Shown one piece after another: positions 23,880 to 33,738 of a stretch of 64,000 nucleotides of DNA (position 1 is the stretch's first letter; every line of letters begins with the position of its first letter). The notes under the pieces are model-generated. The model made no database searches, was not told where the DNA came from, and worked only from the letters and a program-made list of their open reading frames with translations. The DNA is from Marinifilum fragile JCM 15579. GTDB taxonomy: Bacteria; Bacteroidota; Bacteroidia; Bacteroidales; Marinifilaceae. A program made the translations under genes and the position numbers. The stretch is taken from NCBI RefSeq assembly GCF_001310955.1, contig NZ_BAZX01000006.1, positions 1 through 64,000 of the forward strand, written 5' to 3'.

Positions 23880-23966
23880 GGAAAGGAAGGGATTCGAACC
23901 CCCGATACGCTTTTGGCGTATACTCGCTTTCCAGGCGAGCCAGTTCAACCACTCCTGCACCTTTCC
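23880..23966 (-). tRNA. tRNA-Ser (anticodon GGA)
   Basis: Read on the minus strand, the 87-base sequence has a 7-bp acceptor stem (GGAAAGG with CCTTTCC), an anticodon arm CTCGC-CTGGAAA-GCGAG with anticodon GGA, a long class II variable arm (TACGCCAAAAGCGTA) and a T-arm GGGGGTTCGAATCCC. The long variable arm and GGA anticodon identify tRNA-Ser for UCC/UCU codons. The CCA end is not encoded. Confidence 0.95.
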
Positions 23967-24154
23967 AGTGTTGCAATAATTGAGATTGCACACAAAAGTA
24001 GAATAAAATTGCAGATTTTAAAAAGATCGAGAATATAAAATTTAACAATTCACATATTTATTTATCCTGAAAATAGGAAGGTTTAAGGGGATGTGTTTGT
24101 AAATCAGAGGTAAAATACATCTTAAAATAACTTGTCGACATGGAGGAAATAGGT

Positions 24155-25771
24155 TTAAAATTCTGCCAGGCATTCAAAATTTATCTTTTTCTGTGTTGAT
24201 GGATGCACAAATGTAATTTCCTCGGCGTGCAACATTAAACGATCAGCTTTCAGACCATAAAGCGGATCACCTACGATTGGGGTATTTAATCCGAGTGGAT
24301 GAGCTGCATGTACCCGTAACTGGTGTGTACGCCCAGAGACAGGATAGAAGTGTATTTTGCTTTTCGATGGAGTACGCTCAACAACTTTCCACTTGGTAAA
24401 AGCAGGCTTGCCATGTTCGAAGCAAACCAATTGACGAGGGCGATCATTCAAATCAACACGCAAGGGTAGGTCAATAGTGCCAAAATCTTCCTCAATAATA
24501 CCATCCAATAGAGCCACATATCTTTTTTGAATGCTTTTACTAAGAAACTGTTTCTGCAGGTTTACGTGTGCAGATTTTGTTTTGGCAATAAGCATAATGC
24601 CCGAAGTAGCCATATCAAGACGATGAACAATAAGAGGTCCATCAGCATCAGGATACAGAGCTTTTACTTGAGTATATGCCGATTCTTGCATCTCTTTTCC
24701 CGGAACTGACAATAAACCTGAAGGTTTGTTGATGATGGCAATGGCATCATCTTCATAGAGGACTTTTATGGATAGGTTCTTATCTTCTTGCTTTGCTTTT
24801 TCTATGCTCATCCCTTTTAGCATGTGTCCTAGTATGGGTTCACATTTGCTTTTGCACGATGGGTAAAAGTAGCCATGTTTACGGATTTCTTTTTTGGGAG
24901 AGGTTCCCCACCAAAATTCTGCCATAGCAATAGGTTTCAGTTTGTTCTGAAATGCATATTGTAGTAACTTAGGAGCACAGCAATCACCAGCACCAGCTGG
25001 AGGAACCTTGGCTTCGCTCTCCTTAAAAATAGCGTTTGCACTTTTTTCTTTTCCTTCAATATTCAAAAAAAGATAGCTGTCGAATATTTGCTTTTGCAGC
25101 TGAGCTGATTGAGTTTTACGCGCCTGTTTTAAACCTGTAATTCGGTGGTAATGCTCATCCGCTTTTAATTGTAAGCTTTCAATCTTTTCTTTACACTCTT
25201 TCTTTAGCTTGTTAAATTTACTTTTCTCTGTTTGGCTTTCTTTTACAAGATGTTTTAGAATGCTTTCCTTGTCAGGATGATTGTTAGCTTCTGCTCGCTT
25301 GACTTGTCTTTCTTTTTTCGCTTTAGCCATGTCAAGTTTCACTGCTTCTAAAGTGTCATTTGCATTTTGAACTTCATTATTCAGTTCTTTTTGCAATTGT
25401 TTTAGGTCCGGCGAATTTTCTTCCTTACAAATGGCTTGATTGATTTGATTCAACTCAGCTTCACCTTTTCGAAAAAATCCATCTGGATTGGTGATTTCGA
25501 ATACTTGTGGTACAAATGGAATCTGAATTTCTTGAGCTTGATCGTTGCCTGAATAAGCCGCAATGTATCCAATTTCGTCGAAGTGATTTTTTACAATCAA
25601 CACACCATACATTTTACCTTTAGAGTTGGGATTTGGCGCCCCAAGTTTGGCTTGAAGTTCTTCAGCAGCTTGTACGCATAAAGGATGAGGCGTATAGTCA
25701 AATGGATTGGTAAAGCACTCAGGAAGTACTTTGTGTTCCAATGGTTTGTTGAAGGGGATAAAGCAATGCAT
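24155..25771 (-). CDS. RluA-family pseudouridine synthase with long N-terminal extension
   Basis: The C-terminal third is a standard RluA-type catalytic domain. VLYEDDAIAIINKPSGLLSVPG leads to IVHRLDMATSGIML, where the Asp (residue 386 from the start chosen here) is the catalytic nucleophile of pseudouridine synthases, and GRTHQLRVHAAHPLG follows. It would isomerise uridine in rRNA or tRNA. The N-terminal 330 residues hold a conserved RluA-associated domain with two Cys pairs (GAGDCCAPKLL, YPSCKSKCEP) and a long coiled coil (about 120-230). The start at 25771 (MHCFIPFN) is preferred; an ATG at 25810 adds 13 residues. Exact uridine target not predictable. Confidence 0.88.
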   Translation of the reverse strand: MHCFIPFNKPLEHKVLPECFTNPFDYTPHPLCVQAAEELQAKLGAPNPNSKGKMYGVLIVKNHFDEIGYIAAYSGNDQAQEIQIPFVPQVFEITNPDGFFRKGEAELNQINQAICKEENSPDLKQLQKELNNEVQNANDTLEAVKLDMAKAKKERQVKRAEANNHPDKESILKHLVKESQTEKSKFNKLKKECKEKIESLQLKADEHYHRITGLKQARKTQSAQLQKQIFDSYLFLNIEGKEKSANAIFKESEAKVPPAGAGDCCAPKLLQYAFQNKLKPIAMAEFWWGTSPKKEIRKHGYFYPSCKSKCEPILGHMLKGMSIEKAKQEDKNLSIKVLYEDDAIAIINKPSGLLSVPGKEMQESAYTQVKALYPDADGPLIVHRLDMATSGIMLIAKTKSAHVNLQKQFLSKSIQKRYVALLDGIIEEDFGTIDLPLRVDLNDRPRQLVCFEHGKPAFTKWKVVERTPSKSKIHFYPVSGRTHQLRVHAAHPLGLNTPIVGDPLYGLKADRLMLHAEEITFVHPSTQKKINFECLAEF

Positions 25772-26257
25772 CCGTTTTTGAAAATAAGAGAATACAAATT
25801 TGTTTTGCAAAAGAAATGGTTTTTAAAACTACATGCAATAAAATAGCTCCAAAGTTTTTCAAGTTCAGGGCTTATATTTTGCAGAGAGAGGGAGTGGAAC
25901 GAATCTATGATTTTACATGATTAAGTGATGTGGTGAGCGAAACGAAAAGTTGTGTTTGCTTGTGAATTTATTGAAATTGTTGTTTAAAATCCTGGTAAGA
26001 TATCATATCAAGATTAGCTTATAATATTGTTTAGAATTCCTTTAGAGATATTTCATTGTGGATGCGTTTGTTTCCTGCTAAATCATTGCATTTGACAGAT
26101 TAATATGATTATTAAGTTTAAGTCTAAAAATACATTTCAGAATTCTTGAGAAGAAAGCATTCGGGTATTGAGATGTTGATTCTAGGCAAAACACGATTTG
26201 TATTTTATTCGTACAATTTTCTATCTTGCGGACAAATAACCAAATTATAATTCCATT
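25772..26257. other. Intergenic region before the ECF sigma gene
   Basis: About 490 AT-rich bases between divergent genes. It must hold the sigma-gene promoter. No repeat or RNA is apparent. Confidence 0.3.
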
Positions 26258-26830
26258 TTGAACTCCCAGTCTGACTTACTGAAAGGTATACAAGAGAAAA
26301 AAGAGAAGGCATTTGAAGAGCTTTACAGGCTTTATTATGCAGATCTTACTGTGTTTGCACAAACTTATGTGTATCAGTTGGATATTGCAGAAGATATTGT
26401 ACAGGAATCATACTATCAACTTTGGGAATCAGCCTCAAGTCAAAGAATCACCAAATCGTTAAAGTCATATTTATATTCTACCATTCGGAATAAATGTTTG
26501 AACTATCTTCGACATTTGCAAGTGGAAGATAAGTATCGTAAGAAAGAAATGGATGCCATTCAGTTTGCGGGTAATTATGAGATGGTAGATGATGAAGACT
26601 TGATTGGAAGGATTAAACATGCAGTAGAAGATTTACCGGAAAAGTGTAGAATAACCTTTAAAATGTGTGTTTTGCAGGATATGAAATACAAAGAAGTGGC
26701 CGAAGAATTGGGATTGTCGGTGGATACGATAAAGGATCACATGAAGAGAGCTTATCGTTTTTTACGTCAATGTAACTTTGATGATTATTTGAAGCTGATG
26801 ATATTGTTATTATTCAGAACAAATTTGTAA
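26258..26830 (+). CDS. ECF sigma-70 factor, FecI/Bacteroidota type
   Basis: A 190-residue extracytoplasmic-function sigma factor. Region 2 spans about residues 17-75 (EELYRLYYADLTVFAQ, IAEDIVQESYYQLWE) and region 4 about 125-178 (LPEKCRITFKMCVLQDMKYK, then LSVDTIKDHMKRAYRFL as the helix-turn-helix). This subtype controls SusC/SusD or TonB-receptor operons through an adjacent FecR. The start codon is TTG at 26258. The FecR gene follows after 56 bases, so the two form an operon. Expected target: the SusC operon at 28589. Confidence 0.92.
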   Translation: MNSQSDLLKGIQEKKEKAFEELYRLYYADLTVFAQTYVYQLDIAEDIVQESYYQLWESASSQRITKSLKSYLYSTIRNKCLNYLRHLQVEDKYRKKEMDAIQFAGNYEMVDDEDLIGRIKHAVEDLPEKCRITFKMCVLQDMKYKEVAEELGLSVDTIKDHMKRAYRFLRQCNFDDYLKLMILLLFRTNL

Positions 26831-26886
26831 ATCTTTTCTAAATTTTTAACCACCCTAATTAGATATGTAAGTGTCATAAATCTGAG

Positions 26887-28074
26887 ATGAGTAACAAAAA
26901 GAACAAAAATATAGATTGGTCAGTGATTTCCAGAAATTTATTTGGAAGTGTTTCTGAAGCTGAAAAACTTGAATTTGAAGAGTGGTTGGAGTGTTCGATG
27001 GAGCACAAAAAATACGTTGAACGATCCAAGTCCTTTTATGTTGCTGCAGAAAATGAAGAGGTGAAAAGACCTGATACAGAGAAAGCCATTGCAGAATTCA
27101 AAAAACATATAGCCAAAAAGAAAGGAAAAAAGATAAAATTAGCTGTTGTGTTAAGATATGCTGCAAGCATATTAATACCCATTTGTATTGCTACATATTT
27201 AATATTGAATACAAATAAGTTTGATGAAAATACATTGGCAAGTGGAATTGAAACAATTGAACCAGGATCTTCAAAAGCAGAATTGTTATTAGCGAATGGA
27301 GAAGTGGTAAGTCTCGAGCAAGGAGATACAATAGTGAGAGAATCAGATGGAACTGAAATACAGAATGTTTCAGGGTTGTTAAAATACCAATCAAATCAAA
27401 ACTTGCTTGAAACAGAAACATACAATACGCTAAAAATACCAAGGGGAGGAGAATATAAGTTGCGATTGGCTGATGGAACCCAGGTATGGTTGAATTCGGC
27501 AACATCATTTAAATATCCGACAAAATTTGTTGGTGATAAACGTATCGTTTATTTATCGGGTGAAGCATTTTTCGAAGTTGCTCATAATAAGGAGATGCCC
27601 TTTATTGTAAAGGTTGATGATTTAAATGTAAAGGTTTTGGGTACAGCTTTTAATGTGAAAGCTTATTCCGATGAAAAGGAAATTCAAACTACCTTAGTAA
27701 ATGGTAAGGTTGAAGTACTCGCTCAAGGAATAGATAATAAGATAAAAACAGTCTTGTCTCCCAATTTTCAAGCTTGTTATTCAAAAGGGAACAAAAAAAT
27801 AGAGGTGAATGCTGTAGATGCAAGTATTTTTACTGCATGGAAAGATGGAGTATTTGTATTGGATAATATAAACCTTGAAGATTTGTCGTTGATCCTATCT
27901 CGCTGGTATGATGTTGATTTCTTTTTTGTTAATGAAAAAGTGAAAGAAAATTATTTTACCGGTAGAATGAAAAAATACGAAAGCTTACAGGATATTTTTG
28001 ATTTATTGGAACAACTGTCTGATGTAAGTTTTGTGATTAAGGATAATGCCGTAATTGTTCAAGAGAAAGTATAA
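26887..28074 (+). CDS. FecR-family anti-sigma factor
   Basis: A 395-residue inner-membrane anti-sigma factor. The cytoplasmic N-terminus (1-80) would bind the sigma factor, one membrane helix lies near 86-106, and the periplasmic FecR domain covers about 180-280 (LPRGGEYKLRLADGTQVWLN, GEAFFEVAHNKEMPFIV, VLGTAFNVKAY). The C-terminal DUF4974-like domain follows (about 320-395, LSRWYDVDFFF). In the FecIR pathway the STN domain of the cognate SusC signals across the periplasm to FecR, which frees the sigma factor. The STN-bearing SusC lies next, which supports this pairing. A terminator separates the two units. Confidence 0.92.
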   Translation: MSNKKNKNIDWSVISRNLFGSVSEAEKLEFEEWLECSMEHKKYVERSKSFYVAAENEEVKRPDTEKAIAEFKKHIAKKKGKKIKLAVVLRYAASILIPICIATYLILNTNKFDENTLASGIETIEPGSSKAELLLANGEVVSLEQGDTIVRESDGTEIQNVSGLLKYQSNQNLLETETYNTLKIPRGGEYKLRLADGTQVWLNSATSFKYPTKFVGDKRIVYLSGEAFFEVAHNKEMPFIVKVDDLNVKVLGTAFNVKAYSDEKEIQTTLVNGKVEVLAQGIDNKIKTVLSPNFQACYSKGNKKIEVNAVDASIFTAWKDGVFVLDNINLEDLSLILSRWYDVDFFFVNEKVKENYFTGRMKKYESLQDIFDLLEQLSDVSFVIKDNAVIVQEKV

Positions 28075-28097
28075 ATAGAATATTGCAAAATATAAAT

Positions 28098-28128
28098 AAA
28101 GGTGTCTTCGAAAGAAGACACCTTTATT
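28098..28128 (+). terminator. Terminator after the sigma/anti-sigma operon
   Basis: AAAGGTGTCTTC GAAA GAAGACACCTTT, a perfect 12-bp stem with a GAAA tetraloop, 23 bases after the FecR stop and followed by ATTTAT. Confidence 0.8.
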
Positions 28129-28588
28129 TATGGTCTAAATCCTCAATTTATTTGGTTAGATTACGTTTTCATACTAAGAACCCTGAATAGATTTATTAAA
28201 AAAATAAAGAACGGTAGATATTTATTTGCTGTTGAATTGCCGGGTATTATAAAAATGCATACTTCTATTGTTCTAGCAGATTATCAAATATTTCGCAATA
28301 AATTGTAGGTGGATGATAAGAATCAATCATTTAAAATTGAGTAAAACAATTTGTATCTTGTTTAGAGATTTAATTGTTTAATCATCTTATTAAGAGGTGT
28401 GTTGTGCTGTAAGGAGGAAAGAGGTATGATTAGAAAAATTAATAAATATACCCACCCTATATTTTTTTCCACGTGTCTTACCTGTAGTTAAGTGAAAATA
28501 AAAACCGATAAAGCTGCACACTTTATCGGTTTTAAGATGATTAAAAGAATACTTAGGTATTCAAATAACTTAAATCTAACTCGAAATT
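28129..28588. promoter_or_regulatory. Promoter and leader region of the STN-SusC operon
   Basis: 460 bases without a convincing gene. A perfect 13-bp stem, AAAACCGATAAAG (28501-28513) and CTTTATCGGTTTT (28521-28533), followed by AAGATG, lies 55 bases before the susC start. It looks like a terminator or attenuator in the leader. The promoter used by the adjacent ECF sigma factor should be upstream, but I cannot name its elements. Confidence 0.5.
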
Positions 28589-31500
28589 ATGGAAAAAAAA
28601 CCAAATGGTGTCTACAAATGGCACAAAAGATTTTTAAGCTTCATGCTCATTCTCTGTTTGAGCTTGCCTGGTTATGCTGGTATGCAAAGTGGTAAGGTGG
28701 ACTTGCAAATGAAATCTGTAAGTGTTCAAGAAGTGGTGGAAGAGATAAGTAGTCAAATTGGAATTGGCTTTTTGTATCGTGGCGAAGAGCTGAAAAATCA
28801 TATGCTTGAAGAAGTAAACTTTCAGGGTATGGAATGGGAAGAAGTGGTGAAAGAAATTTTGGAGCCACTTGGAAAAACCTTTAAGGTAGAAAAGGATTTA
28901 ATCCTAATTGTTGATAAACCCCAAAGTGAAATTAATTCTACCAATGAAGCTCAGGAACAAAAAACGATTAGAGGAACAGTAACCGACGATCAAGGTGTTC
29001 CACTTCCTGGTGTTTCTGTTGTTATCAAAGGAACCAATATTGGGGTAGCCACTGATATCGATGGAAATTATTATTTGGAAATTGATCAAGACGAAACAGT
29101 GTTGGTGTTTTCATTCGTAGGAATGATTCCTCAGGAAGTTAAATACACAGGGCAAAGTATACTGAATGTCAAATTAACTACAGATGCTGAAACTTTAGGA
29201 GAAGTTGTGGTTACAGGACTTCAGACCATTGAGAAAGGGAGAGCAACCGGATCATTCACGATTCTTGAAAATGAAGAATTGGACCGTGTTGTTTCTACCG
29301 ACTTTAGAGAGAAATTAGTTGGTGCATCTACGGGTGTATATGTAGATAAGGATAACAATCTGATGATCCGTGGTCAGGGTACCCTTATGTCCACAACAAA
29401 ACCTCTTATTGTAGTGGATGGAATTCCATTGGAAAGTTCTGCAATGAACATCAATCCCAATGATATAGATCAGATTTCGGTACTAAAAGATGCAGCTTCT
29501 GCTTCAATTTGGGGGGTGAGAGCCGCCAATGGAGTTATTGTAATTACAACCAAAAGAGGAACGAAAGACGGTAAGGTTTCAATAAGTTATTCTGGGAACT
29601 ATAGCATAGAAGATAAAGTTGACGTAGGAGATTATCACAGATTAAATGCTTCTGAATATGCCGCTTTGGAGTTTGAAAGAAGTTTGGGTAAAGGGATCTT
29701 CAGGTGGTCACCATTCCAGGGATACAATCAAATTCAGAAAGTATGGATGGATTATGTGCAGGATGGTACGATCTCATTGGAAGAAGCAAAAGCCAGAGTT
29801 GCGAACATTGGTTCTTTTGATAATGAACGTCAAATAGAGGATCTGTTTTACAGACGTAAGGTGGTGAAGCAACACAACATTTCCTTAACGGCAGGAAATG
29901 AAAAAATTTCTCACTATTTCTCGCTAAATTATGATCAGACTGATAAGGAGCTAGTTGGCAATTCTTCAGATAAGGTAAATTTCATTGGTAATACGGATAT
30001 CAACCTTGCGAAAGGTGTTGATTTGCAGTTGGGGGTGAGAGGAACTTACCAGAATGACAAAAACAATGGAGATGGAAGTGCATGGAGTATGTTGCCTTAT
30101 GAAAGAGTATTGGATGAGAATGGCGACTATGTAGATCAAAACAAAGGCATTTCTAAGGAATACAGAGATCTTTTGGAAGCAAATGGATTTTTGGATTGGA
30201 CTTCGAATAACCTACGCCAGGTAAGAACGAATGATAATGAGCAGGAGACGATTAATTTCGCTACTTCAGCTAAACTGAAATTGGAATTGCTTAAAGGATT
30301 AAAATTTACTACCTATGGCAGTTATGAGACAGGACGAATTGAAGGGCGTAATTTGTATGGAAGAGATCATGATGCTGTTAGAGCTTTAAAGAATCAATAT
30401 ACAGAGGTGGATGATCCATATACACCAGAAATTGTTGGGTATCATATGCCTCAGAAAGGTGGTCTTTTAGATCTTTCCAATACACGAATGGTTTCATTCG
30501 CTGTTAGGAACACGCTTCAGTATGATTTTACCTATGATGATTTTAGAGTGAAGTTGATGGCCGGAAACGAGTTGTATTCACTTAAAACCAGATTTAATAG
30601 CAACAGATTGTTTGGTTATGATGATAAAACACTTAGTCATGAGGCTATTGACTTGGCTTCCTTACAGGCAGGAAAGGTAAAAGGATATACAGGAACCTAT
30701 ACATCGTATAGATACACTCCATCGGTAGGAGAAACAGTTGAAAAGTATGCGTCCTATTTTGGTACCGGAGCAGTAACTTTTAAAGAAAAGTATAATGTGT
30801 TTGCCAGTGTACGTTTGGACCAAACCAACATGTTGGTGAATTCAAGAAAATTCAGAAACAACCCGTCATGGTCTGTGGGTGGAAAATGGCAATTGTCTGA
30901 AGAGTCGTTTTTTTCCAGTGATTGGATCAATAGTTTAGCTGTTAAGGCTTCATTTGGTTTAAGTGGGAATATCAACAAAAACACGGGACCGGATATTACA
31001 GGTAGAATTGATCAATCTACTTTTTTAACGGGGCTAAATTACCTTTCTATTACCAATCCTGAAAATCCACAATTAGGTTGGGAAAAAACCAATGTATTAA
31101 ATCTAGGGGTAGATTTTTCGATGCTGAATAATCGTTTGCATGGGTCTGTTGAATTCTATCAAAAAAATTCAAAGGACTTGTTAAGCAATGTGAACAACGA
31201 TCCTACTTCAGGATGGGGAAGTATTCTTAAAAATGCGGCTACAGTTAGAAATAGAGGTGTGGATGTATCTCTAAACGGACGCATTCTTGACGATGAGTTG
31301 AAATGGGATGCAGGATTGAATTTTTCTTACAACCACAATGAGGTGACTTCAATTAGTTATACTCCTTCAGCAAGTGGTCTTTATTTCCAGACTCCAATGA
31401 AAGGAAAGCCAATTTCTTATATTGCAGCTCTTCGTTACGGAGGATTGGATGCTAATGGAGAACCTCAAGTTATGAAGAAAGGAGATGATACAAAACTACC

Positions 31501-32071
31501 TTATCAAGCGATGTACTCTCTTACAATAGATGATCACAAATTCATGGGTAGAAGTACACCGCCAGTGTTTGGTAGCCTTTCCAATACGTTCCAATATAAG
31601 AATTTTACCTTGGGCATATTGGTAACTTACAAACTAGGACATAAGGTGAGAATGCCTGCGCCTGACAATTCTTTCTTTATCGATTTTAATCCTACTGAGT
31701 GGATGTCTGAAAAGTATCGTTGGACAAAACCTGGCGATGAATTGACCAAATGGGTACCTAAGTTAGATGCAAGTCCGGGATTTGTTTCTGGGGCTAGAAT
31801 TAATGCTGTAAAATACAGTGATTACCTGGTTGATGATGGAGATATTATAAGATTGAAGAGCATTAGTTTGGCTTACGATTTAAACAAACTATGTAAGAAA
31901 TTACCTGTTGTAAAGGGAGGCTCAATTAGATGTAGTGCAGAGAATGTATGGTATTGGGCGGCCAACAGATATGATTTGGATAGTGATTATCTAACTAATT
32001 CAGGCTTTGGTTCACCATTTTCTTTACCAGTAAGAGCCAAGTATACTGTTAGTCTAAAATTAAACTTGTAA
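28589..32071 (+). CDS. SusC/RagA-type TonB-dependent outer-membrane transporter with STN domain
   Basis: A 1160-residue SusC-type importer. After the signal peptide (about 1-32) an STN domain (about 35-105: VDLQMKSVSVQEVVEEISSQ) is followed by a carboxypeptidase-regulatory-like domain (about 124-210: IRGTVTDDQGVPLPGVSVVI), a plug (about 215-330, with LKDAASASIWGVRAANGVIV) and a barrel to the C-terminus. The STN domain marks it as a signalling receptor for FecR, which matches the neighbouring sigma/anti-sigma pair. With the SusD lipoprotein 12 bases downstream it forms an outer-membrane oligosaccharide or peptide importer. No enzyme in the operon reveals the substrate. Confidence 0.93.
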   Translation: MEKKPNGVYKWHKRFLSFMLILCLSLPGYAGMQSGKVDLQMKSVSVQEVVEEISSQIGIGFLYRGEELKNHMLEEVNFQGMEWEEVVKEILEPLGKTFKVEKDLILIVDKPQSEINSTNEAQEQKTIRGTVTDDQGVPLPGVSVVIKGTNIGVATDIDGNYYLEIDQDETVLVFSFVGMIPQEVKYTGQSILNVKLTTDAETLGEVVVTGLQTIEKGRATGSFTILENEELDRVVSTDFREKLVGASTGVYVDKDNNLMIRGQGTLMSTTKPLIVVDGIPLESSAMNINPNDIDQISVLKDAASASIWGVRAANGVIVITTKRGTKDGKVSISYSGNYSIEDKVDVGDYHRLNASEYAALEFERSLGKGIFRWSPFQGYNQIQKVWMDYVQDGTISLEEAKARVANIGSFDNERQIEDLFYRRKVVKQHNISLTAGNEKISHYFSLNYDQTDKELVGNSSDKVNFIGNTDINLAKGVDLQLGVRGTYQNDKNNGDGSAWSMLPYERVLDENGDYVDQNKGISKEYRDLLEANGFLDWTSNNLRQVRTNDNEQETINFATSAKLKLELLKGLKFTTYGSYETGRIEGRNLYGRDHDAVRALKNQYTEVDDPYTPEIVGYHMPQKGGLLDLSNTRMVSFAVRNTLQYDFTYDDFRVKLMAGNELYSLKTRFNSNRLFGYDDKTLSHEAIDLASLQAGKVKGYTGTYTSYRYTPSVGETVEKYASYFGTGAVTFKEKYNVFASVRLDQTNMLVNSRKFRNNPSWSVGGKWQLSEESFFSSDWINSLAVKASFGLSGNINKNTGPDITGRIDQSTFLTGLNYLSITNPENPQLGWEKTNVLNLGVDFSMLNNRLHGSVEFYQKNSKDLLSNVNNDPTSGWGSILKNAATVRNRGVDVSLNGRILDDELKWDAGLNFSYNHNEVTSISYTPSASGLYFQTPMKGKPISYIAALRYGGLDANGEPQVMKKGDDTKLPYQAMYSLTIDDHKFMGRSTPPVFGSLSNTFQYKNFTLGILVTYKLGHKVRMPAPDNSFFIDFNPTEWMSEKYRWTKPGDELTKWVPKLDASPGFVSGARINAVKYSDYLVDDGDIIRLKSISLAYDLNKLCKKLPVVKGGSIRCSAENVWYWAANRYDLDSDYLTNSGFGSPFSLPVRAKYTVSLKLNL

Positions 32072-32083
32072 AAACCGAATATC

Positions 32084-33472
32084 ATGAGAAATATATATAT
32101 AGCTCTTATTTCCTTACTCCTTTTTTCTTGCGAAAGTTTTGTTGAGGAAACACCAAAAGGAAATCTGATCCCTGAAACAATAGATGATTTGGGGATGATT
32201 CTTGATGCATTTGATCCATATGATGATAATGCAATAACGTATAGTCATGCTAACTCAATTTTGATGTCAGATGATAGTAGGTTGCCAGATATTGTTGCTT
32301 CTGGGGTGTCATCTGCAGGTCAAAATAGCTATGTATGGGCAGACCACCTGTATGAAACAACAAGTGATGATCGAGATTGGACTGGCTTTTATCATGTGAT
32401 TTATTTGTGCAATTACATTCTTGAAAACATAGACAATGCACCAGAAGGTGATGGAGTGTATGCACGTAATTTTGTAAAAGGTAATGCATTGATAAACAGG
32501 GCTAATTCATTATTTGTTTTGGTGAATTTGTATGGGAAACATTTTGATGCGAACACATCTTCTACTGATTTGGGTGTACCTATGCCTTTAGAATCGGATA
32601 TTAACCTTACTTATGCAAGGTCAACAGTTAAAGAGGTTTACGATCAGGTTCGCCAGGATCTGGAAGAGGCTGCAGAGCTCCTTTCCAATGCTGCAGATTA
32701 TACCTTTCAGGGAACAAAGCCTGCAGCTTTTGGGTTATTAGCACGCCTTTACCTTTACCAGGGAAATTATAAAAAAGCCTGGGAATATGCCGAGAAAGTG
32801 AGAACTATGATGCCGGAACTAATGGATTACAATACCATTGGTCAAGAGACACCAGGACAACCGGATTTTGGAATTACTAATTGGCCTCCTTTCAGTGGAT
32901 GGGAGAAACCAGATGTAATTTTTTACAAATGGGAATCTGATTTTTCAAGCCAGTACTATGTTTCTGATGATTTATTAGCAATAATGGATCAGTCTTCGGA
33001 CTTGCGTTTCAAAAATTTCTTTACAGATTACAAGTACAATTCCTTTGATCTGGACCCAAATGGATACAGATGTTCTGATATAGCAGATTTTAATCGTGGG
33101 ATTTCATTGGGTGAAGTTGTTCTAACCGAAGCAGAGGCAAAACTTCGCGATAATGATGTGAACGGAGCTCTTGTAGCTTTGAATGCCGTTCGTGCAAAAA
33201 GATATGTAACTGGAACGCCGGAGATTACAGAAACTAATCCAGATGCTTTGTTACAGTTGATTCTTGATGAGCGTAGAAGAGAAACCTTATTCAAAGGTCT
33301 TCGTTGGTTCGATTTAAAGCGATTGAATAAGGATCCAAAAACTGCCAAAACCATCAATCGTACTTTGTTTGGCGAAAGCTATACTTTGGAACCAGGAAGT
33401 AAAAGATACATTCTTCCAATTCCTCGTAAAGTAATCGAATTGAACTCATTAATAGAGCAGAATCCTAGATAA
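32084..33472 (+). CDS. SusD/RagB-type nutrient-binding lipoprotein
   Basis: A 462-residue SusD-like lid protein of the outer-membrane importer. Lipoprotein signal MRNIYIALISLLLFSC with Cys16. TPR-like SusD pattern with LINRANSLFVLVNLYGKHFD, GLLARLYLYQGNYKKAWEYA and the C-terminal RRRETLFKGLRWFDLKRLNK block, and the usual end ILPIPRKVIELN. It caps the SusC pore and binds substrate. It is shorter than the two SusDs further along (509 and 529 residues). A hairpin (GAGGTATTGC/GCAATGCCTC, 33484-33507) follows, so read-through to the thioredoxin gene may be partial. Confidence 0.92.
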   Translation: MRNIYIALISLLLFSCESFVEETPKGNLIPETIDDLGMILDAFDPYDDNAITYSHANSILMSDDSRLPDIVASGVSSAGQNSYVWADHLYETTSDDRDWTGFYHVIYLCNYILENIDNAPEGDGVYARNFVKGNALINRANSLFVLVNLYGKHFDANTSSTDLGVPMPLESDINLTYARSTVKEVYDQVRQDLEEAAELLSNAADYTFQGTKPAAFGLLARLYLYQGNYKKAWEYAEKVRTMMPELMDYNTIGQETPGQPDFGITNWPPFSGWEKPDVIFYKWESDFSSQYYVSDDLLAIMDQSSDLRFKNFFTDYKYNSFDLDPNGYRCSDIADFNRGISLGEVVLTEAEAKLRDNDVNGALVALNAVRAKRYVTGTPEITETNPDALLQLILDERRRETLFKGLRWFDLKRLNKDPKTAKTINRTLFGESYTLEPGSKRYILPIPRKVIELNSLIEQNPR

Positions 33473-33738
33473 ATAATATTTTGAGGTATTGCTAAGGCAA
33501 TGCCTCAGGTTTATTGAAGTTAGTTCCTCCAGACAAGAAAGATTATTTTGTTTATCCACAATCAGTGGCTGAACCAAGTTCGTATTGTCTTTTTTTTGTT
33601 GGAGAAGAAAGTTTTCTAGCTCAATTTTTAATATGCTGTATAATTCCAGAATCGCAATTATATGGAGTGGAGTATTGGCCCAATTACGGTCGGAAAGATT
33701 AAGTAGTAGTTCTAACCATATTGTAAAAAAAGAAGATT

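Noticed and set aside
23880-23966. tRNA-Ser as an occupied attachment site with a direct repeat of its 3' end
   Set aside because: I looked for a second copy of the tRNA 3' end in the accessory block to its left and saw none; kept only as a weak context observation.
28102-28308. 68-residue open frame after the FecR gene
   Set aside because: It starts inside the terminator stem and has no protein-like features or neighbours.
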